Below are positions 48,344-59,462 of a DNA stretch of 64,000 nt, piece by piece. Numbering within the stretch: position 1 is the stretch's first letter; every line of letters starts with the position of its first letter. A program made the translations under genes and the position numbers. The notes under the pieces were generated by a model, which saw only the letters and a program-made list of their open reading frames with translations, had not been told where the DNA came from and ran no database searches. The DNA is from Poa pratensis (lineage: Eukaryota; Streptophyta; Magnoliopsida; Poales; Poaceae), in contig CAMZMU010000107.1 of assembly GCA_947311845.1 (NCBI GenBank), positions 42,345,983 to 42,409,982 of the forward strand, given 5' to 3'.

Positions 48344-48938
48344 TAGCCGGTGACGCATTGCAAATTTTCTGGTTTTCTCTACCCATTCTCACCAATGTAA
48401 ATAAACGCATTTCCCCGTGGAGCGAACATGTCGTGCGAGACAAGCCGAGGAGACAGCCTTAGTATATATGCAGTCGTCTCGTCATCTTCTCCAGCTCTCC
48501 TTTCCGTCCGGTGGCCATGAGAGTCCAGCGAAACGAGGAAAGCGCCCCAATCCCACTACAACGAACGTGGGCGCGCGATGGCGTGTAAACGTTCCGTAGA
48601 ATGTTCTAAAACTACATAGATTTCCACAGTTTTCCCGACTCCTCCTCCTCTGGTGGTTATCGCAATTGCACGTCGAGAGGCTGGACGCTGGCAGGGACGG
48701 TGGCGTCCAGAATCACTACTACGATCGAGGCTCGTCAGCGATGGACTCCACAACTTGTTAAGATAGCCATGAGTCTATCTCCATCCATGCGTCTCCATGC
48801 ATGCTACGATAGCCACGCGCTTACGAGTCCAGACTCCAGACACCACGACGCTGGCAAGGTCGGTCGGCGATAGAGTCCAGAGGAAAACCACCACGCCACA
48901 CAGAGTCTCCATGCAAGCTACCATACCCACATCGTCCT

Positions 48939-48947
48939 CAATAAATA
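48939..48947 (+). promoter_or_regulatory. TATA-like box of the GDSL gene
   Basis: caataaata lies about 75 bp before the ATG, a plausible distance given a short leader. Confidence 0.4.
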
Positions 48948-49021
48948 CCGGCGCCTCCTCTGCCACAATCCCACCACCAACGAACCCAGCCGCCGTCTGC
49001 TCCCTCCCAAGGCGATCCGCC

Positions 49022-50406
49022 ATGAAGATCATCCCGATCATCTGCATCCTCTTCCTCCTGCTCAACGGTATGCTTGCTGAATTATCTCATCATTGAGTTT
49101 CTCGCTCTAATTTCTGGATCGATCCCTTAAGTAATACAACAATATGCATGGTAACGCAGGTCATCGTGTGGAGTCTCGGCGAAACCCCGATGATGGTCCC
49201 AAGTTTCGCCACCTCTTCGTCTTCGGCGACTCCTTCGGCGACAACGGCAACACGCAGAAGCCGCGGGTGGATCCCGTCCTGGGCACGGCCGTAGTCACCA
49301 AGGACTCGCGCCAATGGTTCTTCCCCTACGGCTCCTTCACCGACGGGCGCCAGAACCCCACCGGCCGCTTCTCCAACTACATGGTCCAGTCCGATCTCGT
49401 CGGTATGTCTCCAGCAAGCTAGCTACTGCACTCGATCTAATCTAAGAAGTGTTCGTACATGCTAATCTTTACTTATTTATTGCGCATCCTAATAATTGTT
49501 GACATCCTTTGATCCTTGCAGCAAACATCATGGGGCTCGACGCAGCACCTCCCGCCTACATGCTCACGGAGAGGAACACCTGGGACAAGTCCGGCATGAC
49601 CTTCGCCGTCGGCGGCGCCAGCGTCTTCTTCCAGTCGCGTCACAAGGCGTCCACCCTCCGCCACCAGGTCGACAGGTTCGAGTCCCTCATCGCGGACGGA
49701 ACCATATCAAGGAAGCACGCCGAGCACTCCGTCGCCCTCATCGCCGTCTCCGGCAACGACTACGTGACAGTCGGCGACGCCGGCATGAACCTCGGCATCA
49801 ACGCTTTCGTCAGGAACGTGACGAGCGAGCTCGTGACCAACGTGCAGCGGCTGCAGGAGATGGGGGTGGCCAAGGTTCTGGTGAACAATGTTCCCCCCGT
49901 CGGCTGCACGCCGTCGCAGACCACCACGAGCGGCTTCGTCAGGTGCGACCGTGGAGGCAACCACTACGCGACGGTCTTCAACAGGGAGCTGAAGAGGCAG
50001 CTCAGAGCCATGGATGACGTGCACATTGTTGACCTCAACACCGCCTTCACCAGCATCGTCGATCCCACTAACGGTACCATATATATTACTCCACTAACTA
50101 GCTCCATTGTCCTTGAACTTCACGTAATACTAGTAATAAACCTCTGATTTGATGTATCCATGTGTAGGTGAAAACGCTGAGGTGTCGACCTTCTTTGACG
50201 AGAGGATGGCGCCGTGCTGCCAGAGCATGGATCCCAATGGGTACTGCGGACAGATGGGAAACTCTGACTCGGACTTCCGTTACACGCTTTGCGAGAACGC
50301 CGACAAGTACTTCTTCTGGGATGACATGAACCCCACGCAGGCTGGATGGGAGACTGTCATGGAGCAGTTGCAAGACCCCATCAAGGAGTTCCTAGAACTC
50401 AATTAA
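49022..50406 (+). CDS. GDSL esterase/lipase with altered catalytic His, four exons
   Basis: Exons 49022-49067, 49160-49402, 49522-50073, 50168-50406, all GT-AG with consistent phase. The product is about 360 residues with a signal peptide (MKIIPIICILFLLLN). Block I is FVFGDSFGDNGNT with the nucleophile Ser. Block II Gly is in FAVGGASV. Block III is SGNDY. PPVGC is also conserved. The C-terminal block should be DxxHPTQAG but reads WDDMNPTQAGWE: the triad Asp is kept and the catalytic His is Asn (aac at about 50329). Plant GDSL proteins are secreted ester hydrolases acting on lipids, cutin or acyl sugars. This copy may be hydrolytically weak or inactive, though all else is intact and the frame is clean. 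Confidence 0.9.
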
Positions 50407-50784
50407 TTAGATCTTTAGATAGGCAAATACCCAATTAGTCTCTACAATGTTTTTCTTAGGTTTTGGGCACTTATTTGTGCCACATCTATCTATCTAGTTA
50501 GAGTTTATATCTCAGTGAGTATATTTTGGATTTGTAGAAACGTTTTGGTGAATATCGTTTGTCATGAGTAAACCAGTTTTGATCCTGTCCACCTTTTGAT
50601 AAAGTTCTATAAACTATGTTTTGAACAGAATATTACATTAGTTTTCATCTACACCATCGTCATGGAAAATATTCAACCATCGAAGGGTAAATGATTGTGT
50701 TTGAAGTTCTGTACTATAACATATATATTTTGTTTCAGATTTCAGAAGGAACACTTAGGAAAATTTTGAGCAAATGAAACGATG

Positions 50785-51110
50785 AACTGGCTAGCAAGGA
50801 TAGGAGGCCGAGTGAGAACGACAGAGGGAGTTAACGAATTGGCCAGGTAAAACAAACTCAAGAGGAGAAAAACTGGACAGAAAACACCAAGTCTCCGACG
50901 TAGCTTAATTATGGCGCGAAATTTCGGATGGCGTAATGTTTGTCCGGTCCCTCCGGCCCTCCTCCTAGTTCGTTCGTTTTCTTGCTTTTACTCGTGGTGA
51001 ATTACTAGGCAGAAACAACAAATTTGCATAGGCGACCGCACGTCTCCGGTGACCGACGAGCGACGAGGCATCTTTGACCACAGTAATTTCTTAGCTGACC
51101 GAGTTAAACT
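50785..51110 (-). repeat. inverted copy of the U-box gene's upstream region
   Basis: Read on the minus strand it follows 40500-40800 in order: actgtggtcaaagatgc, gtttctgcctagtaattc, accggacaaa, tttcgcgcc, gtcggagacttggtgttttc, agtttttctcctct. It lacks about 45 bp present in the intact copy. No U-box coding sequence follows it on the minus strand. Confidence 0.75.
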
Positions 51111-51421
51111 GCACGCATGGAGTACTAGTGTAGTATTAGTATAGCATGTGTTTTTTACGTGCGGAACTGATTAGTTTAGCTGCTATGTACATGCCAGCAT
51201 ATGTGCAATTATGGTACTTGCAATTTGTCAGTATGCAGTTTATCGGTGACATGAGAAATTTAAGGGCCAAAACATTGGTAAACGTGAGGTTGATATATCT
51301 ACTTGTATAATTTGCTGATAATGATAGGTTGATATATCTGCTTTGACTGTCACCGATAAGATTGACGCACTCGTTTGTTTGTTTTTTCAGAAAAAAATGC
51401 ATAGTACATATACACACCTAA

Positions 51422-52221
51422 TTTATACCTAATAATAAAGGTAGCAAGGTTTCTTGACTTTTTTCTGGTTTTTGGTAATTTTTTACCTTTTTACCATTCC
51501 ACCGAATTAGGTAGTACAACAAAATATCCATTGTATGTGTTTGTTTGTTTTTCTTCTCCGGTCCCAAACAAACCCACCTCATCTATACCTCTTAGACTAG
51601 TCATAGTGGGGAGTAACTTTAAGTAGTAACATACACATATTACTAGACTATGTTACTACCCTCATAGTGCAAAGTAACATAGAGGTGGTGTCATAGATTG
51701 TCTTATTTATTACTCTATAGACTCATTTTCTGTTGAAAAGTGTGATGTTACTAGTGTTACAAGTAACTAGCTAAGTTACTCTATTTGTATCTCTCCTCAT
51801 TAATTACATGTCACATAGAATTTTTTGCTTAGGTGGCATCTATGTTACTAGTGAAGTTACTCCCACTATGGGTAGTCTTATAAAGCAAAACCCCACTAAG
51901 TGTACTTATTATTTTTCTATCTCAACATGCAAGCTATCCACATCATCTATGATATTAGCCAATGAATTGTCCATGTCATATCCACTAATATTTATTAATC
52001 TTTACATGCAAAGCTCATATTATCAATTCCTTTAACCATCTATATGTCCATATTACGAATTTATAATACACACTCATTCCATGTAGATTAAATTTTAGTA
52101 TATGAACTATGAAAAGTTGAATTGTGCATATTATATTAGACAACTAAATGTATAATGCCTTTTATTTACACAATATAACTTCTAAAGAGATTCCTGCTGC
52201 AACGCGCGGGGTATTTTCTAG
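51422..52221 (+). mobile_element. non-autonomous Helitron candidate, 800 bp
   Basis: The 5' end ttatacctaataataaag resembles grass Helitron starts (one T for the usual C). The 3' end has a short hairpin-forming cctgctgcaacgcgcggg, then tattttCTAG followed by T. The insertion site would be A/T. No rep/helicase is present. A Tourist MITE is nested within. Confidence 0.65.
51595..51877. mobile_element. Tourist MITE, 283 bp
   Basis: Ends gactagtcatagtggggagt and the inverse of gactacccatagtgggagta, flanked by TTA (51592-51594, 51878-51880), typical of PIF/Harbinger MITEs. Confidence 0.85.
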
Positions 52222-53047
52222 TTCTCATGAATAGAAACGCCTTAGGTTCATCTCCAACCTCCACCCATCGATCTTTAGCCACATACAACCTTCAACTCCT
52301 CCAATCGATGGAAAGAGATCGTGGAGGCCACGAGTTTCACACTGGGTTGTTACAATAAGTTAGAAAGTAATCCAATCAGGGATAGACTATGCCTATTTCC
52401 TTATTTTTTTTCCCTCTAGGCTAACGTTGTTCACTTAGGGGCATTTACGTCCAAAAGTCATGAGTATTGTTCTCCTAGCATGTGCGTTAATATTCGTGAA
52501 AAAAAAACGGTGCACCTTACATAAAGAAACGGAGGGCGTAGAAAGAATATTCTTCCCCTCCATGTGTAGGCATTATCGGGCCATACTTGCTCACCTTTTT
52601 TTTCATAAGTTCGCAATCCAACTTATGGTATTAGTATTACTGTTAGTGCATGAAATTTAGTTTGATGTGGTATATCACAGAAGAGGTTTTGGGTTTAAAT
52701 CTGAGCTTACCCAAATTAAATTAAAATTTTGACAAAATTGCTCTTGCCATGTTTCTATCCACAACATAGGCCTTATCAAGTGTGACATTACCTTGTAGAC
52801 CTCGTCGAGTCAGACGTGAGACAAAGAAAGTGTTACAGCATATGTGGAATGTCCGTCTTCTTTATATTAGTTCAGGCTTTTCAGTTCGAACTTTTGGTTC
52901 CAGTGGTTGGTGCAGGAGAAGTAACAATGTACACCATCATACCATGACCCCAAAATGAAGTATATTTCTGTCGGCTATGATCCTAGCATTGCACACTCGT
53001 TAGTCAGCATCATCCTCTATGGTAGTAACACAGTGTCCAGTACTGTT
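52222..53047. other. intergenic region and 3' flank of the MLO gene
   Basis: AT-rich, no supported ORF. The part nearest 53047 is probably the MLO 3' UTR on the minus strand. Confidence 0.45.
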
Positions 53048-56000
53048 CTACGCATGGGCGTCCGCGTCGCTCAACCGAGCCGGAGTGCCGGCACCAGTCC
53101 TCGTCGCCAGCGAAGCGATCCCGGGCATCGACGCTGACCTCGTCACGCTGCGACCGTGGCTGCTACGTGGCGGCGACGACGGCGCAGAGGCAGAGGCCTG
53201 GCGCTGGAGCAGTGCATGCTGGGACGAGCTGCCGCGCGGAGTCAAGCTGCTCCCGGGCAGCATGCCAGTCGGAAGATGGTGACTCGGAGTGCCCGGTCTT
53301 GGAATACCACTGCCACCGTGCATTGGCCGCAGCTCGATCTTCAGGTACGGAGGCCTGGGTGGCGTGGCATCGTCAGAATGGCCATGATCGTCGTCGTCTT
53401 CGTCCTCGTAGTCGAGGGAGCACACGGTGCTGGTCTCCGTGCGGATGGTGGAGTCGTCGCCGCGCCGCTTCTTCCTCCTCTTCCTTGCAGCCTTCCCCCA
53501 CCCATGCATGGTTTCTCTGATCCTGTACGGGATCAGGGCAGCCTTGTACTTTGATCCCATCTGTTCTCATACCAGCGACGGTGTGTTATCTGCATTTTCG
53601 CCGAAGGAAACACAAATAGGAATGTTGAACAATTGATTACCTGTGACAAGCGCGTAAACAGGCAATGTACTGTAACTGCAGAGGAACTGTCCGGCAAACC
53701 TGAAATTGTAGATTGTGGTGGTTTATTGTAACCATGAATACAAGAAACTTATGCAACAAGGAGAAATTAAGTACTAGCTTGGACAAAACCCTTACCCCAA
53801 TACAAGGCGGCAGTAAACCAGTAGGTGGTTTCTGATGAAGCATGATTCATAACCAAATTGCCACTGCAGCACAATTATTACCCTACGTTAACACCTCATA
53901 GCACCAAACAAATGAATGTTAAGCTGATAAGCTCTTATCACTTTTAACTGAATTTTCCATAAATGATGTTGTTAACAGTAGCTGAGACAGAAATGGTACC
54001 CAGAACCAGAAGAAAGAGGCCAGCTCGAATGCATTCTGCAGAAATTAGTAAACAACGACATGCATAAGTAATCCGTGCTTAATCTTTCTAGCTTTTTAGT
54101 GTATTGGGCAAATCAAGTATACCTGGAATAGAACAAAATGAATCAGCCACAGGAGAAACTTTGGTTTCTTGAACCAAAAGAGATCATCGCGTGGCTTTAT
54201 CCTTGGTCCATATGAAGTCAGCCTTGCACCCTCTGATGTTAAAGTCGCAATGATATGCTGCAGCTTCGCACCGACTAGAAGAACAAGCTATGAAGCATTT
54301 GAATTCCAGTTGAGACCATCAACATTTATGGGGCAAACTACCTACACTGCCAAATGTACAAGAAGCAAGCTGCGACTTACAGTAACAGGGAGGATGGCTA
54401 TCCAAAAGTACAGGTTAGATCCTGCAACAAAATCACCATGTCAGAAGTCAGATAAAAGGAGGAAACACAAATATATAACTGCAGGAAGAAAGGTAGTTCA
54501 AAGTTTACTGTCAATATTGAATAACATGAAAGCAATGACAAAGCCCCACAGTACTCCGCTGCAGCAAATGATCAAGTTAGTTGAAAAGTTTCTCCAGTGC
54601 AAAGAAATATAACACAATTTTATATGCATAAGCAGGAAAGCCTCGTAGACATACTAACCTTACACCAACAATTTTCTCAAACTCCTCTTCCATTGAGCGT
54701 ATCATATAATTGTGGAAGTCGTATGTTGGTGCAAGATTGTGGTTCTGCACGTATTATCAAGTCAAACACGAATGTGCAGCTAATAAATAGCAAGTTCAAT
54801 GTAGCTGGAGTTTATCTTTCTCATTTGGCATAAATTTCAAGAAAACAAATCAATATAGAATATCGTCCTGTTAGCTAAGGTCGAACCCTATATATTCAAG
54901 GACAGGCAAAATAATATTTCCACTCAAGATGGCCGAGGATAACTATCTTACCATTATGAAACCCTTGCGGAGGATAAGGTAGTCAGCTCGTACAACAGAT
55001 TGTCCAAATTGTGCGAGGAAGCAAAACTGCATGATGACAAAAAAAACTCTTTAAGTGATGGTTATAACAGTGAAATACCGGTGATATATCTGGGCTCTAT
55101 ACATGAAAGGAGAGCTTTATGCCTCAGCTAACGAAAAAGAAGTACTTCCCCCAACATACCAACCACATGACCGCATTATTTTGACTCCAAAACCGGAACG
55201 AATATGATTTGGTAAGTGCTGGCGGTTGCCTTCTAGTTGCTGATGCGTATGCAATCTCTGTTACATGTAAATTAGAAGAAGATTGATCAGATGCAGTTTG
55301 ACTTCAACATGGTTAAATATATACGGTAGCACCAATAACACGAGGAAGTTACTCTAACTACAATGGTAAAACAGCAGTACATTTTATTGATGCATCAGAA
55401 TGTTTTCCTTACTAGAGTTTCAAAAGCACATTTGAAGCAAAAGAAGATTGAACAGATGACAGATTTGTAGTTAGAGAAGACATTAAAATGGTTGCAAAAT
55501 TGAGTGGAACTGCTAAGCATATTATCTCAGGGATTGTCGTCAAAGAAACTGATACTGATTTCTTCCTTCGCCATTGCCCCTCCTCAAGTTCTATAGCCAA
55601 AGTAGTAGAAGCCCCAGCTCTATTTCGCATCATGACCTCAAAATGTGTTTCAGTGTTGTATTCTATCTTTTCTTCGGAAATATGAAGGGTGTAAAAGAAG
55701 TACACTTACGGGAAAAAGATTCATGGTTATCCCTAAACGCTTCATCTTCCCATTTTCTCCATGTATGCACCTACCACCATCGAAAATCGGGCACACATAT
55801 TCAGAATTTTATAATTCAAGATTACTAGGTGCAGCAAAAAAACACCATTTGACAATTTATGGACGTAGCCAGAATACTGATCCTTATGATAAAATGGGGA
55901 AAAAATAACCTTGAGTATAGCCAGCAACATCGTCAAGCAGCTGTACGTGACATGGGTCACTGCCATGACAAATATGAAGCGGTGCAGCTGCTCCAGACCT

Positions 56001-57026
56001 TCATGTGAAACAAACGACTCATAGCCCTGCAAACAGAGCCAGTCCTCTGAATAACTGAATTGATTCTCATGACAGGTTTTTAATAGCCATTTCAGCAACT
56101 TTACAAACCCACCTGTGGGCAGGTCTGAAAATGAAGGTACTGGGCCTTAAGGTTCCTCCTTAGAGAGTGGTGCAGAATGGTGTCGACTATGTGGTTGCGC
56201 TTGCGGGCCAGGTCGTGCTCGGCGCTCATAGACTCTTCGACCTCTTTTTCGCTGCACGGGGAGAACTTGCTGTTGTAGTACTTGGAGTCGATGCAGATAC
56301 CGGAGATGATCCTCGACGTCGCCGCCAGAAGCAGAGATATGAAGCCAAGCAGCATCATTTCTACAGGGAAAACGTAGCGAAACATTAGTCAGTTAGCATT
56401 TCACAACAGTCCAGGATGATTCAGTTGAGAGAGAGAGGATGTTAAATAAGCAGCAGATGGACACCTTCTTTCATCTTCTCCATTGCTTTGTAGAGCGGGT
56501 TCCGGTGAGTTTTCTTCAACCACTGAACAGATACAAAGATCACTGTAAGTTATGATAGTATTCCAGATCAAATTCAAGGTGTCCAGTTTCTCATTGCAAC
56601 GCCGCAGGGGTCAACAACAGGACAATCCGGGAAAAGCTTATGAACAGTGAATCATGTGGAAATCCTGCGGCTTATTTCTAGTTGGATTTCAGTATGCATA
56701 CAGTCCAGGAAGTAGTAGGAAAAGTAATAATAGGGATTTGTTTCTTTTCTACTGTAGAAGAAAGTAGAGGACAAAACTGAGTAACAGGAAAAAAAATTGC
56801 AGCTTAGCATAGCAGTTGAGGTATTCAGAATGTGATAGAAACAGACAAAAAAGAATCAAAGTTGTGTGGGGGTACTGACATTGCTGAGGCGGTGGATGGA
56901 GCGCTCGATGATGAGGGAGCTGGCGACGAGGAGGGTGAGCACGGTGGCGACCGACCAGGTGGGCGTGAGCGCCAGCGACCGCATCTCCCCCGTCGCCTCC
57001 GCGCCGGTCCCCTCTGGCCCGGCCAT
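53048..57026 (-). CDS. MLO: MLO seven-transmembrane protein, fifteen exons
   Basis: Minus-strand exons: 57026-56880, 56522-56465, 56360-56113, 56026-55910, 55770-55710, 55257-55160, 55026-54952, 54744-54659, 54558-54509, 54421-54381, 54287-54123, 54035-54000, 53863-53796, 53699-53641, 53565-53048. About 600 residues. Family hallmarks: [119 protein letters not shown] and [11 protein letters not shown]. The tail begins with [14 protein letters not shown], the calmodulin-binding region, followed by a long Ser/Pro-rich cytosolic tail. MLO proteins sit in the plasma membrane; some are calcium channels and powdery-mildew susceptibility factors. The last junction is uncertain: VT-(E)Q-MGSK requires an acceptor at tatgag, or else two bases are missing at the preceding exon end. 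Confidence 0.9.
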
Positions 57027-57441
57027 CTTTCTCGTCTATGTCCGGTTCCAAGAGAAAGAGACAGACAGACAGACAGACCGACGGACGCCTCCTATTCCTC
57101 TCCAAGGACCGCCGCGCACCGCCGCATTGCAGCAGCGAGCTCAACAACAGGGCTACTTTTTTCCCCTACAAGACCCGGGCCGAAACGTACGGCTAGGCGG
57201 TCGCCGTCAGCGCCGCCAGCCGGTGAGGATCTCCGGGGACGAGAAGGGGAATAGGGATCTTGGAGAAAAATGTCCTCTTTATTTTCCGTTGTATCCAGCC
57301 CGGCACCGCCCCCGCTGCTACTATATTTAGGCTACTGCTCCTCCTCGTGCGTCCAAATATTTTTTTTGTAAACTTAAACTTCGGCGATTTTCATTCAAAT
57401 TTTAGAAAATTTTACAGATTCGAATGAAATTTAAAAAAAAC
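57027..57441. other. 5' flank of the MLO gene
   Basis: Probable promoter and 5' UTR of the minus-strand MLO gene. It contains gaca/gaccga repeats near 57060-57085 and no ORF of its own. Confidence 0.5.
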
Positions 57442-58384
57442 TTAACCTAATCTACTGGCTCGGTAGCGGCGCCTGAAGGCGTAGTAGGGGTCCTCCTCCT
57501 CCTTCGCCTCCTCCTTCACGCCGCCGCTGCTCCACGTGCCGCCGTCGTCCTCCTCCTTGACGCGGCTCGGTCCTGGGCCGTCGTCGACGGTGAGGTCGAA
57601 GAAGGGCACGCCCTTCTCCTTGGCGGTATCGCGCACCGACCAGGCGCAGGCCGAGGGGCCGTCGAGCGGCGGCACGTCGTCCATCGACGCGGCCGCGACG
57701 ACCGCCGCAATGGCGTCGTCGTCCGTCCCCTCCTGCGCCGCTATGAGCTCCGCCATGAACGGCGAGAGCTCCGGCTCCGCCTTCACCTTCATCTGCTCCG
57801 GCTTCGGCGTTAGCAGAGAGGAGGCGCGGGAGCGGGATGAGGACGAGCGCGAGGACGACGCCCGCGACGAGGACGCCGCCGCGCGTGGCGCCCACTGGTT
57901 GGACGGAGGTGGCGGTGGTGCGGCGGGCGCCGCCGTCAGGACGATGTGGTTCATCACGAACTGGAGCGTGCGCCCGGGCACGCTCCAAAACGCCTCGCGC
58001 CCGGCGACATTCTTGTCCGTCGGCGCCGGACCGGGGTCGTCCCAGCGGTTTGAAGTCCTCCTCGTAGGCGCGCCGGAACGCCGCCTCGTACCGGCCATGG
58101 TTGGCCGGGTTCCGCGGATCCCAACGCGGGTCCTGACGCTGCTCCGGCGTCAGGTCACGCCAGTAGTGCGTGTTTACCGCGGCGGTGAAGCCGCGGCTCG
58201 TCCGCGTCAGGGGCTTCATCACCGGCACGCCGTTGACGCCGATGAAGAACCCGTGGCAAACACGCATATCCGGCGGCACCGGATAGCCGTTGTCGCGCAG
58301 CGCCTCCGTCTGCTTCTTGAGTAGGGTGCGCGGCGCGAAGCCGTTGGCCGCGGCGCCGCCGGTGAGCCTCCAGGTGCCGGCCAT
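57442..58384 (-). CDS. low-complexity protein of a multicopy grass family, frameshifted
   Basis: Two overlapping minus frames make one protein. The first (from ATG at 58384) runs MAGTWRLTGGAAANGF to AAFRRAYEEDF; the second continues NRWDDPGPAPTDKN, FWSVPGRTLQFVMNHI and SPFMAELIAAQEG, ending RRYRASRLG (stop near 57442). The frame change falls at about 58048-58051, where aaac replaces an expected aac. From memory, similar proteins with VPPDMR and VPGRTL motifs occur as large repeated families in Triticeae and relatives. They have a Ser-rich middle and acidic VKEE tail and no known function. This may be a gene carried by a transposable element. It is intronless and GC-rich. Confidence 0.55.
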
Positions 58385-59462
58385 GGAGAAGGAGAGCGGC
58401 GGCGGTTTTTCGAGTGGAGAAGAAGCGGCGAGGTGAGGGAAAGAGAACGGCGAGGGCGAGAGTGGCGATGAGTGGAGGCCGGCGCGCGCCTTTTATGGCG
58501 GCCGGAGAGCGGTGGCATTAACGCCGCTCGCCTCGAAAAGGCGCGCCGCATTCACTCCGGCGAGCAGAGGACGCGACGGCTCACTGGCCGCCCGCCGGCC
58601 GTGAAAACGAGGAGTCGCCACGCGACACGCGCCTTTGACGACGCCTTTGACCACGACGGGGCGTGGCCGTGTCACTGCCAAGCGTGGCCCGCGCGTCGGA
58701 GGCGTGCGTTTCCTTCCGTCCGGGGCCGCCCCAAGCCTCCCCAAGTTGAGGGCGTGGGCTGGGCGTGCCGGACACAAAACTGGGCCGCGCCGGACCGAAT
58801 TCGCGTTTGGGCGCCGCGAGTGGGCACGATTTTGTGTCCGGCACGCCCCAAACGGCTTTGGGCGGCCGTTTGGGCGCCCCGACGGGAGATGCTCTAAGAA
58901 TATCTGGAGGAGATCCTCTCAGACACTGATTTTTTCAGGTCCAACTTACTCATCATGTTCAAAACAAGTATTTAGCCGCCCGTTTGGGATGTACTAAAAT
59001 CTTCAAGAAGAAGACCTCACCCATCATATAAAAATCAGTGTGCTCCAGAAAAGCGTGCATGCACTGCACCCACCACCACGGTTTTGTAGGACAGGTTTAG
59101 GCTCTGACCCACAAGTGCGTGCATGAATCCGTTGCCCACACGGGTAAGCTTGAATGCCACGATCGTATATCCACCTGAATGACCACCACGCCACGATAGT
59201 ATCCATTCATTCCTGGGCCATCCTGTCCCGGCAACGACCTGCCCTTCCTGTTTCACCTGTCTTGCTTCAGGCCGGTTTCGAGGGAGTGGGAATTCAGAAA
59301 CCGGTGAAGCAAAAAATCAGTATCTGGAGAGGGCCTCAAAATTTCGATTGCATTGCATGTGTGCCCTACTGTGTAGTTCCATGTCTGTTCTGTATGATGA
59401 TCATCTGGAATGTACAACTGTTTGTGCCGTATCTTTGTAATGGAGCGGGGCGACCCGTTTGT
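58385..59462. other. GC-rich spacer with hairpin, then MutS2 3' flank
   Basis: The left half is GC-rich and resembles DNA commonly attached to the repeated family next door. It contains a perfect 19-bp inverted repeat (58761-58779 and 58830-58848, gggcgtgccggacacaaaa) and ends at about 58896 with gggagatgctct, like a MITE terminus. The rest is probable 3' UTR of the MutS2 gene. Confidence 0.45.
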
